Below, in pieces: positions 54,241-62,409 of a stretch of 64,000 nt of DNA (position 1 is the stretch's first letter; every line of letters begins with the position of its first letter). Both the position numbers and the translations under genes were made by a program. The notes beneath the pieces are model-generated. The model was given only the letters and a program-made list of their open reading frames with translations. It was not told where the DNA came from and did no database searches. Source of the DNA: Nonomuraea rubra (lineage in GTDB: Bacteria > Actinomycetota > Actinomycetes > Streptosporangiales > Streptosporangiaceae). The stretch lies in NCBI RefSeq assembly GCF_014207985.1, contig NZ_JACHMI010000001.1, positions 7,733,001 to 7,797,000 of the forward strand. The letters run 5' to 3'.

Positions 54241-55787
54241 GCCGCCTGCGCTCCCCGGTCGCGGCCGCCGGGCTGATCGCCTTCGCCCTGACGCTCACCC
54301 TGAGCTCCGGGAACGTCGCCCTGCCCGCGATCGAACGCGACCTCGGCGTCTCCTTCGCGGTCAGCCGCTGGGCCGTGCTCGGCTACGCCCTCGCAGCCGT
54401 CGTGTTCGTTCCCTTCGCCTGGCGGTCCCTGCGGGGGGTGGGGCTTCGGCGGGCGATGGTGTGGGGGGTGGGCGGTTTCGGGGTGGCTTCGGTGGTGTGC
54501 GCGCTGGCGCCCGAGATCGGCACGCTGCTGGCCGGACGCCTGGTGCTGGCCGCCTTCGCCGCTCTCCTGACAGTCCTGACCACCGTCCTGGCCGTGTCCG
54601 GTGAGGGCCAGGGTACGGTGCCGGGCACGAACCGGAACGCCGTACCTATCACGGTCCGGAACGCCGTGCCCAGCCCGGGCCGCAACGCCGTGTCCAGCCC
54701 CGGGTCGGTGGAGCGCGACCCGGGGGCGGAGCTTGCGGGCGCCGGGGCGGCGGGGCGTGGTGCGGTGGAGCTCGGCGCAACGCGCGCGTCCGGGAAGGCG
54801 GGTGGGCGGCGGGACGGCAGCGTCGGCGGGCTGGCGGTCGCGGCCGTCTGCGCCACGCTCGGCGGGTTCGCCGGGGCGGCGGCGGGCGGTGGGCTGGTGA
54901 GCCCGCTCGGCTGGCGCGCCCTGCTCCTCCTGCCCGTCCCGCTCTGCCTCCTCGCCCTCATCACACGCATCCCCGGCCCCCGGCCGAGCGCTCGTGCGTC
55001 CGCGACTTCCAACCCCGCGACGGCCTCATCAACGGCTGCGTTCGCGGACACCACCGTCTCCTCACCAACCACCGCACAGACCAACACCACCGTCTCCTTG
55101 CCGACGACCGCACAGACCAACACCGCGATCTCCCCATCAAGAGCCGCACCCACCGGCACCCCGGCCGCCCGTGCCCCCGCCCTGCTCGCCGTCACGATGC
55201 TGGCCACGATCGACGCGCTGGTCATCGTCCTGAGCCCGTTCTTCCTCTTCCAGGGCCAGGTGATGCAGTCCGCACTGCCGCTGGTGGGCCTGACCGTGAC
55301 GGGCCTGCCGGTCGCGCTCATCGCGGGCGCCGCGATCGGCACCCGCCTGACCGGCCGGTTTGGCCCCCGGGCCGTCGCTCTGGCCGGCGCCGCGCTGGCC
55401 GCTCTCGGGCTGCTGCTCCTGCTGCCCCTCTCCCCCGCGTGGTCCGCCGCCGAGGTGGCGCTGCGGCTCGCCGTGGTGGGTGCCGGGATGGGCCTGTACG
55501 GCGGCCCCGCCCACTCCCTGGTCATGACCGGCGGCGCGCTCGACCGTGCCGCCGGCCGGCTCCAGTTCGCGCGCGGCCTCGGCTACGTCCTGGGCCCCGC
55601 TCTGGCCGCCACCCTGTGGGCGGCCGAGGGGTTCGGGAGAGCCGGGGTGGGCACCGCGCTCCTGCCTGCGCTCGGCGCCGCCGCGGTGGCGGCGCTCACC
55701 CTGATCCCCTACCGCTCCATGACCACCCGACGACCTTCACTCCAACGACCGGGAGCACCATGGACACCCACGCGATCAAGAGTCTGA
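54237..55787 (+). CDS. MFS exporter with repeat-bearing loops
   Basis: 516 residues, about 12 membrane segments (AAAGLIAFALTLTLSSGNVALPAI onward). Two long loops are low complexity: after segment 4, three NRNAVPIT/GRNAVSSP-type units (54622-54705), and in the central loop TTAQTNTTVSLP-type units of 36 bp (about 55050-55135). Probably exports the polyketide product. The ATG overlaps the AfsA-family stop (ATGA), and its end overlaps the next start by 28 bp. Confidence 0.8.
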   Translation: MSRLRSPVAAAGLIAFALTLTLSSGNVALPAIERDLGVSFAVSRWAVLGYALAAVVFVPFAWRSLRGVGLRRAMVWGVGGFGVASVVCALAPEIGTLLAGRLVLAAFAALLTVLTTVLAVSGEGQGTVPGTNRNAVPITVRNAVPSPGRNAVSSPGSVERDPGAELAGAGAAGRGAVELGATRASGKAGGRRDGSVGGLAVAAVCATLGGFAGAAAGGGLVSPLGWRALLLLPVPLCLLALITRIPGPRPSARASATSNPATASSTAAFADTTVSSPTTAQTNTTVSLPTTAQTNTAISPSRAAPTGTPAARAPALLAVTMLATIDALVIVLSPFFLFQGQVMQSALPLVGLTVTGLPVALIAGAAIGTRLTGRFGPRAVALAGAALAALGLLLLLPLSPAWSAAEVALRLAVVGAGMGLYGGPAHSLVMTGGALDRAAGRLQFARGLGYVLGPALAATLWAAEGFGRAGVGTALLPALGAAAVAALTLIPYRSMTTRRPSLQRPGAPWTPTRSRV

Positions 55788-56260
55788 TGACCGAGGCCGT
55801 CACCCAGCTCACGGCCCCCGCCCGCCCGATCGAGGTGCGGCACACGCCCAGGCGGCACGTCTACCACCGCCAGGTGCGCTTCTCCGACATCGACGCCCAC
55901 GGCCACGTGAACAACGTGCGCTTCCTGGAGTACCTGGAGGACGCCCGGATCGCCCTCTTCCTCGACTACGCGGGCACACCGCCCGAGGACCGCAGCGGGT
56001 TGCCCGCCGTAGGGGTCGCGATCGTGCGGCACGAGGTCGACTACCGCAGGCCGCTCAGGTTCCGGCACGGCTCGGTGCGGATCGAGTCGTGGGTGACGAA
56101 GGTGAACCGGGTCAGCTGCGAACTGGCCGCGGAGATCTGCTCGGACGAGGGGGTGTTCGCCGAGGCCCGCTCCACGATCATGGCCTTCGACCCGCACACC
56201 GCCAAACCACGGCGTTTCACCATCCCGGAGCGCACCTTCCTCAAGCGCTATCTGCACTGA
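55760..56260 (+). CDS. Hotdog-fold acyl thioesterase (4HBT/FadM type)
   Basis: 166 residues. HRQVRFSDIDAHGHVNNVRFLEYLEDARI contains the catalytic Asp and the helix start of 4-hydroxybenzoyl-CoA-type thioesterases. GGGAG precedes the ATG. Such enzymes hydrolyse acyl-CoA or beta-ketoacyl-ACP; here it may release or proofread the polyketide or supply free acid for the FAAL. Embedded in the operon by overlaps on both sides. Confidence 0.85.
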   Translation: MDTHAIKSLMTEAVTQLTAPARPIEVRHTPRRHVYHRQVRFSDIDAHGHVNNVRFLEYLEDARIALFLDYAGTPPEDRSGLPAVGVAIVRHEVDYRRPLRFRHGSVRIESWVTKVNRVSCELAAEICSDEGVFAEARSTIMAFDPHTAKPRRFTIPERTFLKRYLH

Positions 56261-57741
56261 TGCGGATCCCGCCCTTCCGGCTGCAGCGGCCCCACTTCCA
56301 GCCGCTGCCGCCCCTCCGGCCGCTGCCCGTCCGGCCGCTGCCCCTCTGGCTGCTGCCCTTCCTCCGGCCGCGGCTCTTCCTCCTGCTGCCGCTGCTTCTC
56401 CTCCTCCTGACGCTAGGGTCGGCGCCGGCCGGTGCGCACGTGGTCGCCCCCGGTGCCGACCTGCGGATCGCGCAGACGATCGCCGGTGCCGAGCTGACGA
56501 TCACGGTACGGGGCGTGAACAGGACGCCCGCGCCCGCCGTCGTGGAGATCGAGGCGTTCCACCCGGTCCCCGACCTCCCGGTCGAGCTGACGATGCGCTC
56601 CACCGAGACCGGCCGGGCGACCCGCGCGTCGGTGCGGCTGGCGGCGGGCCGGGCGGGCCCGTACCGGGTGAGCATGCAGGTGTTCCGGGCGGGGCCGCAC
56701 GAGCTGGAGATGCGGACGCCCGCGGAGCGCTCGGTGCTGCCGGTCCGCGTGCTGGTCCCGGCGACGTCGCCGTGGGAGCTGGTCATCCACGGTGGGTTCT
56801 ACGCGGCGGGGCTCCTGGTGGTGGGCGGGCTGCTGACGGGCGGGATGTCGCGACGCGGCCCCGCCGTGGCCGTACGCGCGGGCGCGCTGGTGGGGGTGGT
56901 GGCGCTCACCGTGGCGGTGCTGTCCCCGCAGCTCCCCGAGCCCGTCCCCGACGGCGCCGCACCGGGGGCCGAGCCCGTCCCCCGCCGTGCCGCTCCTCAG
57001 GCCGAGCCCGTTCCCGATGGCAGCGCCCCCATGGCGGAGTCCGGTAGCGGCGCTTCCATGGCCGAGCCAGGAGGCGCGGGCGGGCGGCCGTACCTGGTCG
57101 GGAGATTGAGCACGCAGCCGGCGCGACCGGCGGCCGGGACGGAGTTCACGCTGCTGGTCGACCTCGTGGACGGCTCCACGGGCCGCCCGGTGGACGACCT
57201 CGTCCTCCATCACGAGGCCCTGGCCCACCTGGTGGTGACCAGCGCCGACGGCGCGTACTTCCGCCACCTCCACCCCGTCAGGCTCGGCCCGGGCAGGCTC
57301 GCGGTACGCCTGCGCGCCGACCGCCCCGGCCGCCACCTCGCCTACGCCGAGCTGGAACGGGCGGACTCCGGCGGCCAGCTCGTCACCGGCGCGTTCGAGG
57401 TCGCCGCAGGCACTCAGGCGGCCCCGGTGGCGGCTTCCCCGCCCGGAGCGTCGGTGATCGTCCCGCCGCGGCCGGTGGCGGGCCGTCCCACCACCATCGG
57501 CGTCCGTACGAGGGGCCGTCTCCAGCCGTGGCTCGGCATGCCCGGCCACCTGATCGTGCGCGACAGGGAGGGCGGCTTCCTCGGTCACGTGCACGCCACG
57601 CCCACCCGCACGTCCGCGCTGACGTTCACCTTCAGCTTCCCCGCCCCGGGCACCTACCTCGCCTGGGCGCAGTACGCGACCGGCTCCACCGTCGAGACCG
57701 TGCCCTTCACCATCACGGTCGGGACGGAGGGCGAGACGTGA
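56260..57741 (+). CDS. Secreted membrane-anchored protein with YtkA-like metal-binding domains (cassette B)
   Basis: 493 residues, paralogue of 14659-16023. An odd leucine/proline-rich start (PLPPLRPLPVRPLPLWLL) leads to a signal ending PAGA, with His60 as predicted mature N-terminus. ADLRIAQTIAGAELTI, HHEALAHLVVTSADG, YFRHLHPV and GHLIVRDREGGFLGHVHA repeat the cassette A motifs. The linker after the membrane segments carries EPVPDGAAPGA-type repeats instead of the GSE repeat. It starts by overlap with the thioesterase stop (TGATG), tying it to polyketide expression. Confidence 0.75.
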   Translation: MRIPPFRLQRPHFQPLPPLRPLPVRPLPLWLLPFLRPRLFLLLPLLLLLLTLGSAPAGAHVVAPGADLRIAQTIAGAELTITVRGVNRTPAPAVVEIEAFHPVPDLPVELTMRSTETGRATRASVRLAAGRAGPYRVSMQVFRAGPHELEMRTPAERSVLPVRVLVPATSPWELVIHGGFYAAGLLVVGGLLTGGMSRRGPAVAVRAGALVGVVALTVAVLSPQLPEPVPDGAAPGAEPVPRRAAPQAEPVPDGSAPMAESGSGASMAEPGGAGGRPYLVGRLSTQPARPAAGTEFTLLVDLVDGSTGRPVDDLVLHHEALAHLVVTSADGAYFRHLHPVRLGPGRLAVRLRADRPGRHLAYAELERADSGGQLVTGAFEVAAGTQAAPVAASPPGASVIVPPRPVAGRPTTIGVRTRGRLQPWLGMPGHLIVRDREGGFLGHVHATPTRTSALTFTFSFPAPGTYLAWAQYATGSTVETVPFTITVGTEGET

Positions 57742-58112
57742 TGAGACGCCTCCTGGCCGGCGCCTGCCTGGCCGCGGCGGCCATGACCGTCGCCGTCGGC
57801 TGCCTGTCGCGGCCCGGCCCGGTGTCGGCGCAGGGCGCGGGCACGCGTTATGCCGTCACGCTGACGATCGACGGGAGCGACACGGCCGACATCGTCGTGG
57901 ACAGGGGCGAGGCCGAGGCGGTCGTGGTCACGGCCACGATGCCGCAGATGGGACACATCACCCCGGAGGCGACGGCTCGGCGCCTGGCGCCGGGCCGGTT
58001 CCGGGCGGCGGGCGAGCTGTTCACGATGGACGGGGTGTGGGAGGTCTCGGTACGCGTGTCCGGGGCCGCGGGTGAGGAGGTCATCCCGCTGACCGTCCTG
58101 GTCACCTCGTGA
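57741..58112 (+). CDS. Small FixH/YtkA-like lipoprotein (cassette B)
   Basis: 123 residues, paralogue of 14270-14662. The N-terminus ends in VAVGC, a likely lipobox. ATMPQMGHITPEATA and GVWEVSVRVSG match the cassette A protein (MADMGHSTPEL, GVWEVSIRL). The ATG at 57741 (or GTG at 57738) overlaps the upstream stop. Last gene of the operon, followed by a hairpin terminator. Possible copper or small-ligand binding by the Met-Gly-His motif is inference. Confidence 0.7.
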   Translation: MRRLLAGACLAAAAMTVAVGCLSRPGPVSAQGAGTRYAVTLTIDGSDTADIVVDRGEAEAVVVTATMPQMGHITPEATARRLAPGRFRAAGELFTMDGVWEVSVRVSGAAGEEVIPLTVLVTS

Positions 58113-58117
58113 AGAAG

Positions 58118-58148
58118 AGGCGAGGGCGCCCGGATGGGGCCCTCGCCT
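58118..58148. terminator. Bidirectional hairpin at the end of the polyketide operon
   Basis: AGGCGAGGGC (58118-58127) pairs with GCCCTCGCCT (58139-58148) over an 11-nt loop, directly between the operon's last stop and the stop of the convergent cyclase gene. Confidence 0.7.
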
Positions 58149-58993
58149 TACAGCAGCGCCAGAGCCCTGACGGGCGCGCCGAAGCCGCCGCGCAGCTTCG
58201 CCGCGCCCACGACCAGCTGCGCTCCCCGTTCGGGCACGGTGTCGAGCGCGGCCAGGTTCTCCAGCCCGTACCTGCCCGTGGTCAGCAACATCCGGTGGAC
58301 GAGCGGCTCGCGGCGGGTGCCGACGTCGAGGCTGCTGGTGTCGGTGCCGAAGCCGACGATGGAACGCTGGTTGATCAGGAAGTCGGCCGCCTCGGGGCTG
58401 ATCCCGGGGAAGCGCATCACCTGCGCGAGCGCGTCGAACTGCAGGTACGCCGCGGCGTCGCCGACCCTCCTGTACCAGCCGCTGTCGAGGGCGACGAAGG
58501 CCCGGTCGGGGATGGGGCCGTTCCTGCGTTCCCATTCGCGCAGGTCCTTGACGGTGAGCTCGGTGATGTTGTCGCGGGCGGCGCGCTCGGCGATGCGGAC
58601 GACGCACAGCGGGGCGACGAGGTCCTCGGGCCGCACCTGGTCGGCGGTGGGCAGGCCCTTCCTGGAGTGGGCGGGGACGTCCATGTGCGTCCCGGTGTGC
58701 TCGTTGAGCGTCCACTCGGCGGTGTTGAACCCGATCACGTCCTCGAACATGACCTGGCGGCGGGCGGGCTTGCGCACGTACATCTCGAACACCGGGAAGT
58801 CGGGGCCGAGCGGGTGCGTCAGGTCCAGGACGCGGGAGGCGCGCACCCCGCTCGCGGCCTCGGCCCGCCGGGGCAGCAGGGCGAGCGCGCCGGCCCCGAA
58901 CAGACCGGCCAGCGCCCCGCGCAACACCTGCCGCCTGCCGGCCGGCCGCGGCTCGCCCTCCAGCGCCGCCATGATCGTCTCAGGCGCGCACAC
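58148..58993 (-). CDS. Cyclase family (kynurenine formamidase-like) protein, Tat-exported
   Basis: 281 residues. GRRQVLRGALAGLFGAGALALL is a twin-arginine signal. The domain has LDLTHPLGP and NEHTGTHMDVPAH, the His/Asp metal motif (HxGTHxDxPxH) of the cyclase/formamidase family. Members hydrolyse amides or cyclise polyketides. GTG at 58993 has GGAGG 8 bp upstream, inside the previous gene; ATG at 58972 is an alternative. Overlaps the monooxygenase gene, so probably co-expressed with it. Confidence 0.82.
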   Translation of the reverse strand: MCAPETIMAALEGEPRPAGRRQVLRGALAGLFGAGALALLPRRAEAASGVRASRVLDLTHPLGPDFPVFEMYVRKPARRQVMFEDVIGFNTAEWTLNEHTGTHMDVPAHSRKGLPTADQVRPEDLVAPLCVVRIAERAARDNITELTVKDLREWERRNGPIPDRAFVALDSGWYRRVGDAAAYLQFDALAQVMRFPGISPEAADFLINQRSIVGFGTDTSSLDVGTRREPLVHRMLLTTGRYGLENLAALDTVPERGAQLVVGAAKLRGGFGAPVRALALL

Positions 58994-60575
58994 GAGGCGA
59001 CCTCCCCCGACCGGCCAGCGGCGCCACCAGCGCGGCGACGTCCTCCCCGGTGGTGGCATCGGCGACATACCCGTCAGGCCGGACCAGCACGAGCTTCGCT
59101 CCCCGCAACGGCCCCTGCCCCGCGAAGCCACCAGGCACCCGGTACGGCTCCCCGTAAGCACTCCCCTTGGACACCAGCACCCGCGCCACCACCCGATCGG
59201 CCATCGGCTCCAGCCCGGGCAGCACCTTGAGCGGATCCACCCCCGGCATCACCAGCAGGGTGTGCCTCGGGTCGGCCAGCAGCTCGCCGAGCCGCACCGG
59301 CGCGCCGTCGCCGCGCAGCGGGGTCACCGTGACGTCCGGCAGGCCGCGGGCGCCGATCGCTCGCCGCCCGCCCCGCGGCCCGACCACGGGGCTCTTGCGG
59401 TAGTCGAGATCGTCCTGCGCCAGGTTGGGGATGAACCGGCGCTCCAGCGCCCCGGTGGAGCCGAGCAGGCCGAGCAGCCCGTCACGCAGGAGGCGGCCGA
59501 TCGGGGAGCGTACGGTCCACAGCCGGGTCTGCTGGTGGGCGCCGCGCAGCACCTGCGCGGCCACCGGCGAGCGTTCGGCCTGGTAGCTGTCCAGCAGCCG
59601 GTCGGCGTCGCCGTGCCCGTTGAGGACGAGGGCGAGTTTCCAGCCGAGGTTGGCGGCGTCCTGGATGCCGGTGTTGAGGCCCTGGCCGCCCGCCGGGCTG
59701 TGCACGTGGGCGGCGTCGCCGGCCAGCAGGCAGCGGCCGGCCCGGTAGGCGGCGGCCTGGCGCATGTGCACGGGGAAGCGGGTGCTCCACGTCAGGTCCT
59801 TGATCTGCACCGGGTAGGGGGCGCGCTCGGTGGCCAGCCGCTGCAGCTCCTCGGCGCTCGGCGCGGAGTCGAGCCTGCCGGCCCGGCCGGCGTCGGCGAA
59901 CACGCGCAGGCCGCCGCCCGGCAGCGACACCAGCACGAGCACGCCGTCGGGGTGCAGGTGGTAGTGCGCCTCGCCGCGCGGGACGGCGCTGGAGACGTGG
60001 CCGTCGCCGAGGATGAAGCTCTGGGTGTAGGTGGTGCCCGCGAAGGGGATGCCGGACAGCTCGCGGACGGTGCTGTGGGCGCCGTCGCAGCCGACCACGT
60101 ACGCGGCGGTGAGCTCTTCGAGCCCGCCGGGGCCGTCGAGCCGGACGCCGACGTGGTCGCCGTGGCCGGTGAGCCCGACGAGCTCCGTACGCCACTCCAC
60201 CGCCACCCCGAGCTCGCGCAGCCTGGCGGCCATGACGGCCTCGACGGCGGGCTGCGTGATGCCCAGCATGGTCGGGCCGCCGTTGTGCCAGTCGCCGAGG
60301 CGCACGGTCGCCACGTTCCTGGAGCCCGACCAGTAGCGGGCGGCGCCCATCCGGAGGCCGGCGGCGATCACGCCGTCGGCCGTGCCGTGCCGGGCGAGGA
60401 CGTCCAGCGCGCCGGGCCACATCGCCACGGCTCTGGCCTGGTGGGCGGGCCTGTCGAGGGAACGGTCGATGATCCGGCAGGTGATGCCCTGCCTGCGGAG
60501 CTCTGTCGCGAGAGCCAGTCCGGTGGGGCCGGCGCCCACGACCAGGACGGGCAGGGAGATCTTCTCGGTGTCCAC
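58980..60575 (-). CDS. FAD-dependent aromatic/polyketide monooxygenase
   Basis: 531 residues, group A flavoprotein hydroxylase. VLVVGAGPTGLALATELRRQG binds FAD; VVGCDGAHSTVRELSG is the DG motif; CLLAGDAAHVHSPAGGQGLNTGIQDAANL is the GD motif. The thioredoxin-like C-terminal domain is present. It hydroxylates phenol- or enol-type substrates with NAD(P)H and oxygen. GTG at 60575. Divergent from the SARP gene; a tailoring role for the polyketide is plausible but not shown, and I found no SARP repeat array in its promoter. Confidence 0.85.
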   Translation of the reverse strand: MDTEKISLPVLVVGAGPTGLALATELRRQGITCRIIDRSLDRPAHQARAVAMWPGALDVLARHGTADGVIAAGLRMGAARYWSGSRNVATVRLGDWHNGGPTMLGITQPAVEAVMAARLRELGVAVEWRTELVGLTGHGDHVGVRLDGPGGLEELTAAYVVGCDGAHSTVRELSGIPFAGTTYTQSFILGDGHVSSAVPRGEAHYHLHPDGVLVLVSLPGGGLRVFADAGRAGRLDSAPSAEELQRLATERAPYPVQIKDLTWSTRFPVHMRQAAAYRAGRCLLAGDAAHVHSPAGGQGLNTGIQDAANLGWKLALVLNGHGDADRLLDSYQAERSPVAAQVLRGAHQQTRLWTVRSPIGRLLRDGLLGLLGSTGALERRFIPNLAQDDLDYRKSPVVGPRGGRRAIGARGLPDVTVTPLRGDGAPVRLGELLADPRHTLLVMPGVDPLKVLPGLEPMADRVVARVLVSKGSAYGEPYRVPGGFAGQGPLRGAKLVLVRPDGYVADATTGEDVAALVAPLAGRGRSPRVRA

Positions 60576-60793
60576 CGCGCCACCGTAGGCAGGGGGTGGT
60601 CCCGGGCGACTCCAGCGAAGGGTGACAGCGGCCGGATCTAACGGGTCAGCTCATGTGCCGAAGGAAACATTCGTCTTCCGCTTTCGGACAGCCTGTGCCG
60701 CCGGGCACCGAGGTGGATCGGGATGGCCGTCGTACCATCCGACAGAACGGCTCTCTCTCGAGAGTACGCAAATGACGGGGAATTGAGCACTTG

Positions 60794-61663
60794 ATGATCA
60801 AATTCAATGTTCTCGGTCCGCTGGAAGTGCGCACGGAAGCCGATTCTGCTCTGCCCAAGGGCCGGAAGGCACGCCAGGTCCTGGCGTTGCTGCTGCTCCG
60901 GGCCAACGAGGTGGTGGACGTGGAGACGTTCGCCGAGGAGCTGTGGGAGGGTCGCGGCGGGGGGGTCGGCGCGATCCGCACGCACGTCTACAACCTGCGC
61001 TCGGCGCTGGCCGCCCAGCCCGCCACCCGCGCGGTGGCCGACATGCTGGTCACCGAGCCGACCGGGTACCTGCTGCGGGTCGAGCCCGGGCAGCTCGACG
61101 CGGAGGCGTTCGCCGACTCGGTCGCCGAGGGGCGGCAGCTCATGAGCTCGGGCGCGGCCGAGAAGGCGGCGCGGCGGCTGCGTGACGGGCTGAGCCTGTG
61201 GCGGGGGCGCGCGCTGGCCAACGTCACGCCGGGGCCGGTCGTGGCCCGGCATCTCACGTACCTGGAGGAGATCCGCAACCGCGCCGTCGAGCTGCGGCTG
61301 GAGGCGGATCTGCGGCTCGGCCACCATCGGGAGCTGGTGGCGGAGCTGCGCACGCTGATCGCCAGGAACCCGCTCAACGAGTGGTACCACCTGCGGCTCA
61401 TCGAGTGCCTGTGCAGGTGCGGGCGGCGCGGCGAGGCCCTGCTCGCCTACCACGACCTGCGCAGGATCCTGGACGAGGAGCTCGGGCTGGAGCCTTCGGC
61501 GGAGGCCAGGCGGCTCCAGCACGGGATCCTGGCGGACGCGGGGCACGCGCCCGCCGATCAGCAGTCGAACCGCCCGATGTACAGCTGGTCCCTGCGCGCG
61601 CCGCTCGCCCGCAGGCCCGCGGCCGTGGTGTCGACGAAGCGGGGGCTGCCGCAGATGAAGTAG
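60794..61663 (+). CDS. SARP family pathway activator
   Basis: 289 residues. An OmpR-type winged helix (IKFNVLGPLEVR; GRKARQVLALLLLRANEVV; IRTHVYNLRSAL; GYLLRVEPGQLDAEAF) is followed by the BTAD domain (HRELVAELRTLIARNPLNEWYHLRLIECLCRCGRRGEALLAYHDLRRIL). It has no ATPase domain. Its likely target is the 11-bp repeat array at 42065. The last 40 or so residues, after LQHGILADAG, are antisense to the end of the converging reductase gene and do not belong to the family. A CTCTCGAGAG palindrome (60755-60764) lies in its promoter. Confidence 0.88.
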   Translation: MIKFNVLGPLEVRTEADSALPKGRKARQVLALLLLRANEVVDVETFAEELWEGRGGGVGAIRTHVYNLRSALAAQPATRAVADMLVTEPTGYLLRVEPGQLDAEAFADSVAEGRQLMSSGAAEKAARRLRDGLSLWRGRALANVTPGPVVARHLTYLEEIRNRAVELRLEADLRLGHHRELVAELRTLIARNPLNEWYHLRLIECLCRCGRRGEALLAYHDLRRILDEELGLEPSAEARRLQHGILADAGHAPADQQSNRPMYSWSLRAPLARRPAAVVSTKRGLPQMK

Positions 61664-62409
61664 CGGGCGCGCGGCGTGACCGGGATGGCGGGCCGGTGGG
61701 GGCGTACGACCTCCTGGTAGCGCTCGCCGAGGCGGTGGCGCAGCTCCGCGCCGGACACCGCCTCCTGCGGCGAGGCCACCACGTGGACGAGCGACAGGGG
61801 CAGGTCATCGCCCTGGCGCACCAGCTCCACGAAGGAGGTCACGCCGATGCCGCCCGCGATCAGCACCGCAGGCCGGCGGGCCCCGGTCAGGGCTTAGCGG
61901 GTGAACGTGCCGTAGGGGCCGGCGAGGTGGACGACCGCACCCGGCCCGAGAGCGCGCAGCCGCTCGGCCCGCTCCAGCCGGTACGGCACCGCCCACCGCG
62001 GCACCGACCCCCGCCACACCACCACCCCGGCGAACACCACGGCCAGCCCCAGCCAGTACGCCTGCAGCCACGGCGTCTCCGCCAGGAAGCTCCCCAGCCC
62101 CCAGGAGTGCACGAACACCAGCGCCAGCAGCGGGTAGGACAGGTAGTGCGCGTACCGCCAGACCCGGTGCCTGACCAGGTAGCGCGCCAGCGTGCTGGTC
62201 AGCCAGAGCACCAGGAACATGATGAAGGCCAGCCGGTCGTCCCCCAGCCGGTGGGAGATCTGGCGCACGCCGAGCAGCACCTGCCACCAGCTGACGAGCG
62301 TGCCGGCCAGGCCGATCAGGTTGGCCACGTCGCCGAGGTCGGAGGCGCGCAGCGCGAGGGGCAGCAGCGGGAGGAAGGAGACGGCTGCCGCGATCAGGAC
62401 GCGGGTCAT
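61558..62409 (-). pseudogene. Ferric-reductase-like membrane oxidoreductase split by an in-frame stop
   Basis: From ATG 62409 (overlapping the ApbE stop, ATGA) come about five membrane segments with a possible heme His pair (YAHYLSYPLLALVFVHSWG) and the flavin motif HLAGPYGTFTR. A TAA at 61894-61896 then stops the frame. In the same frame directly beyond it follow ALTGARRPAVLIAGGIGVTSF, SLVHVVASPQEAV and ARYFICGSPRFVDTT, the NAD(P)-binding half. One base change in that codon would restore a normal reductase. It overlaps the end of the SARP gene by 106 bp. It may be a true null or a sequence error. Confidence 0.8.

Noticed and set aside
56260..58112. Cassette B considered a simple CopC/CopD copper-resistance pair
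   Set aside because: The N-terminal His is suggestive, but the domain order and the second half do not match CopC or CopD, so no such name is given.
60576..60793. SARP repeat array sought upstream of the FAD monooxygenase and SARP genes
   Set aside because: No series of heptamers with an 11-bp period was found on either strand. Only a CTCTCGAGAG palindrome was seen.
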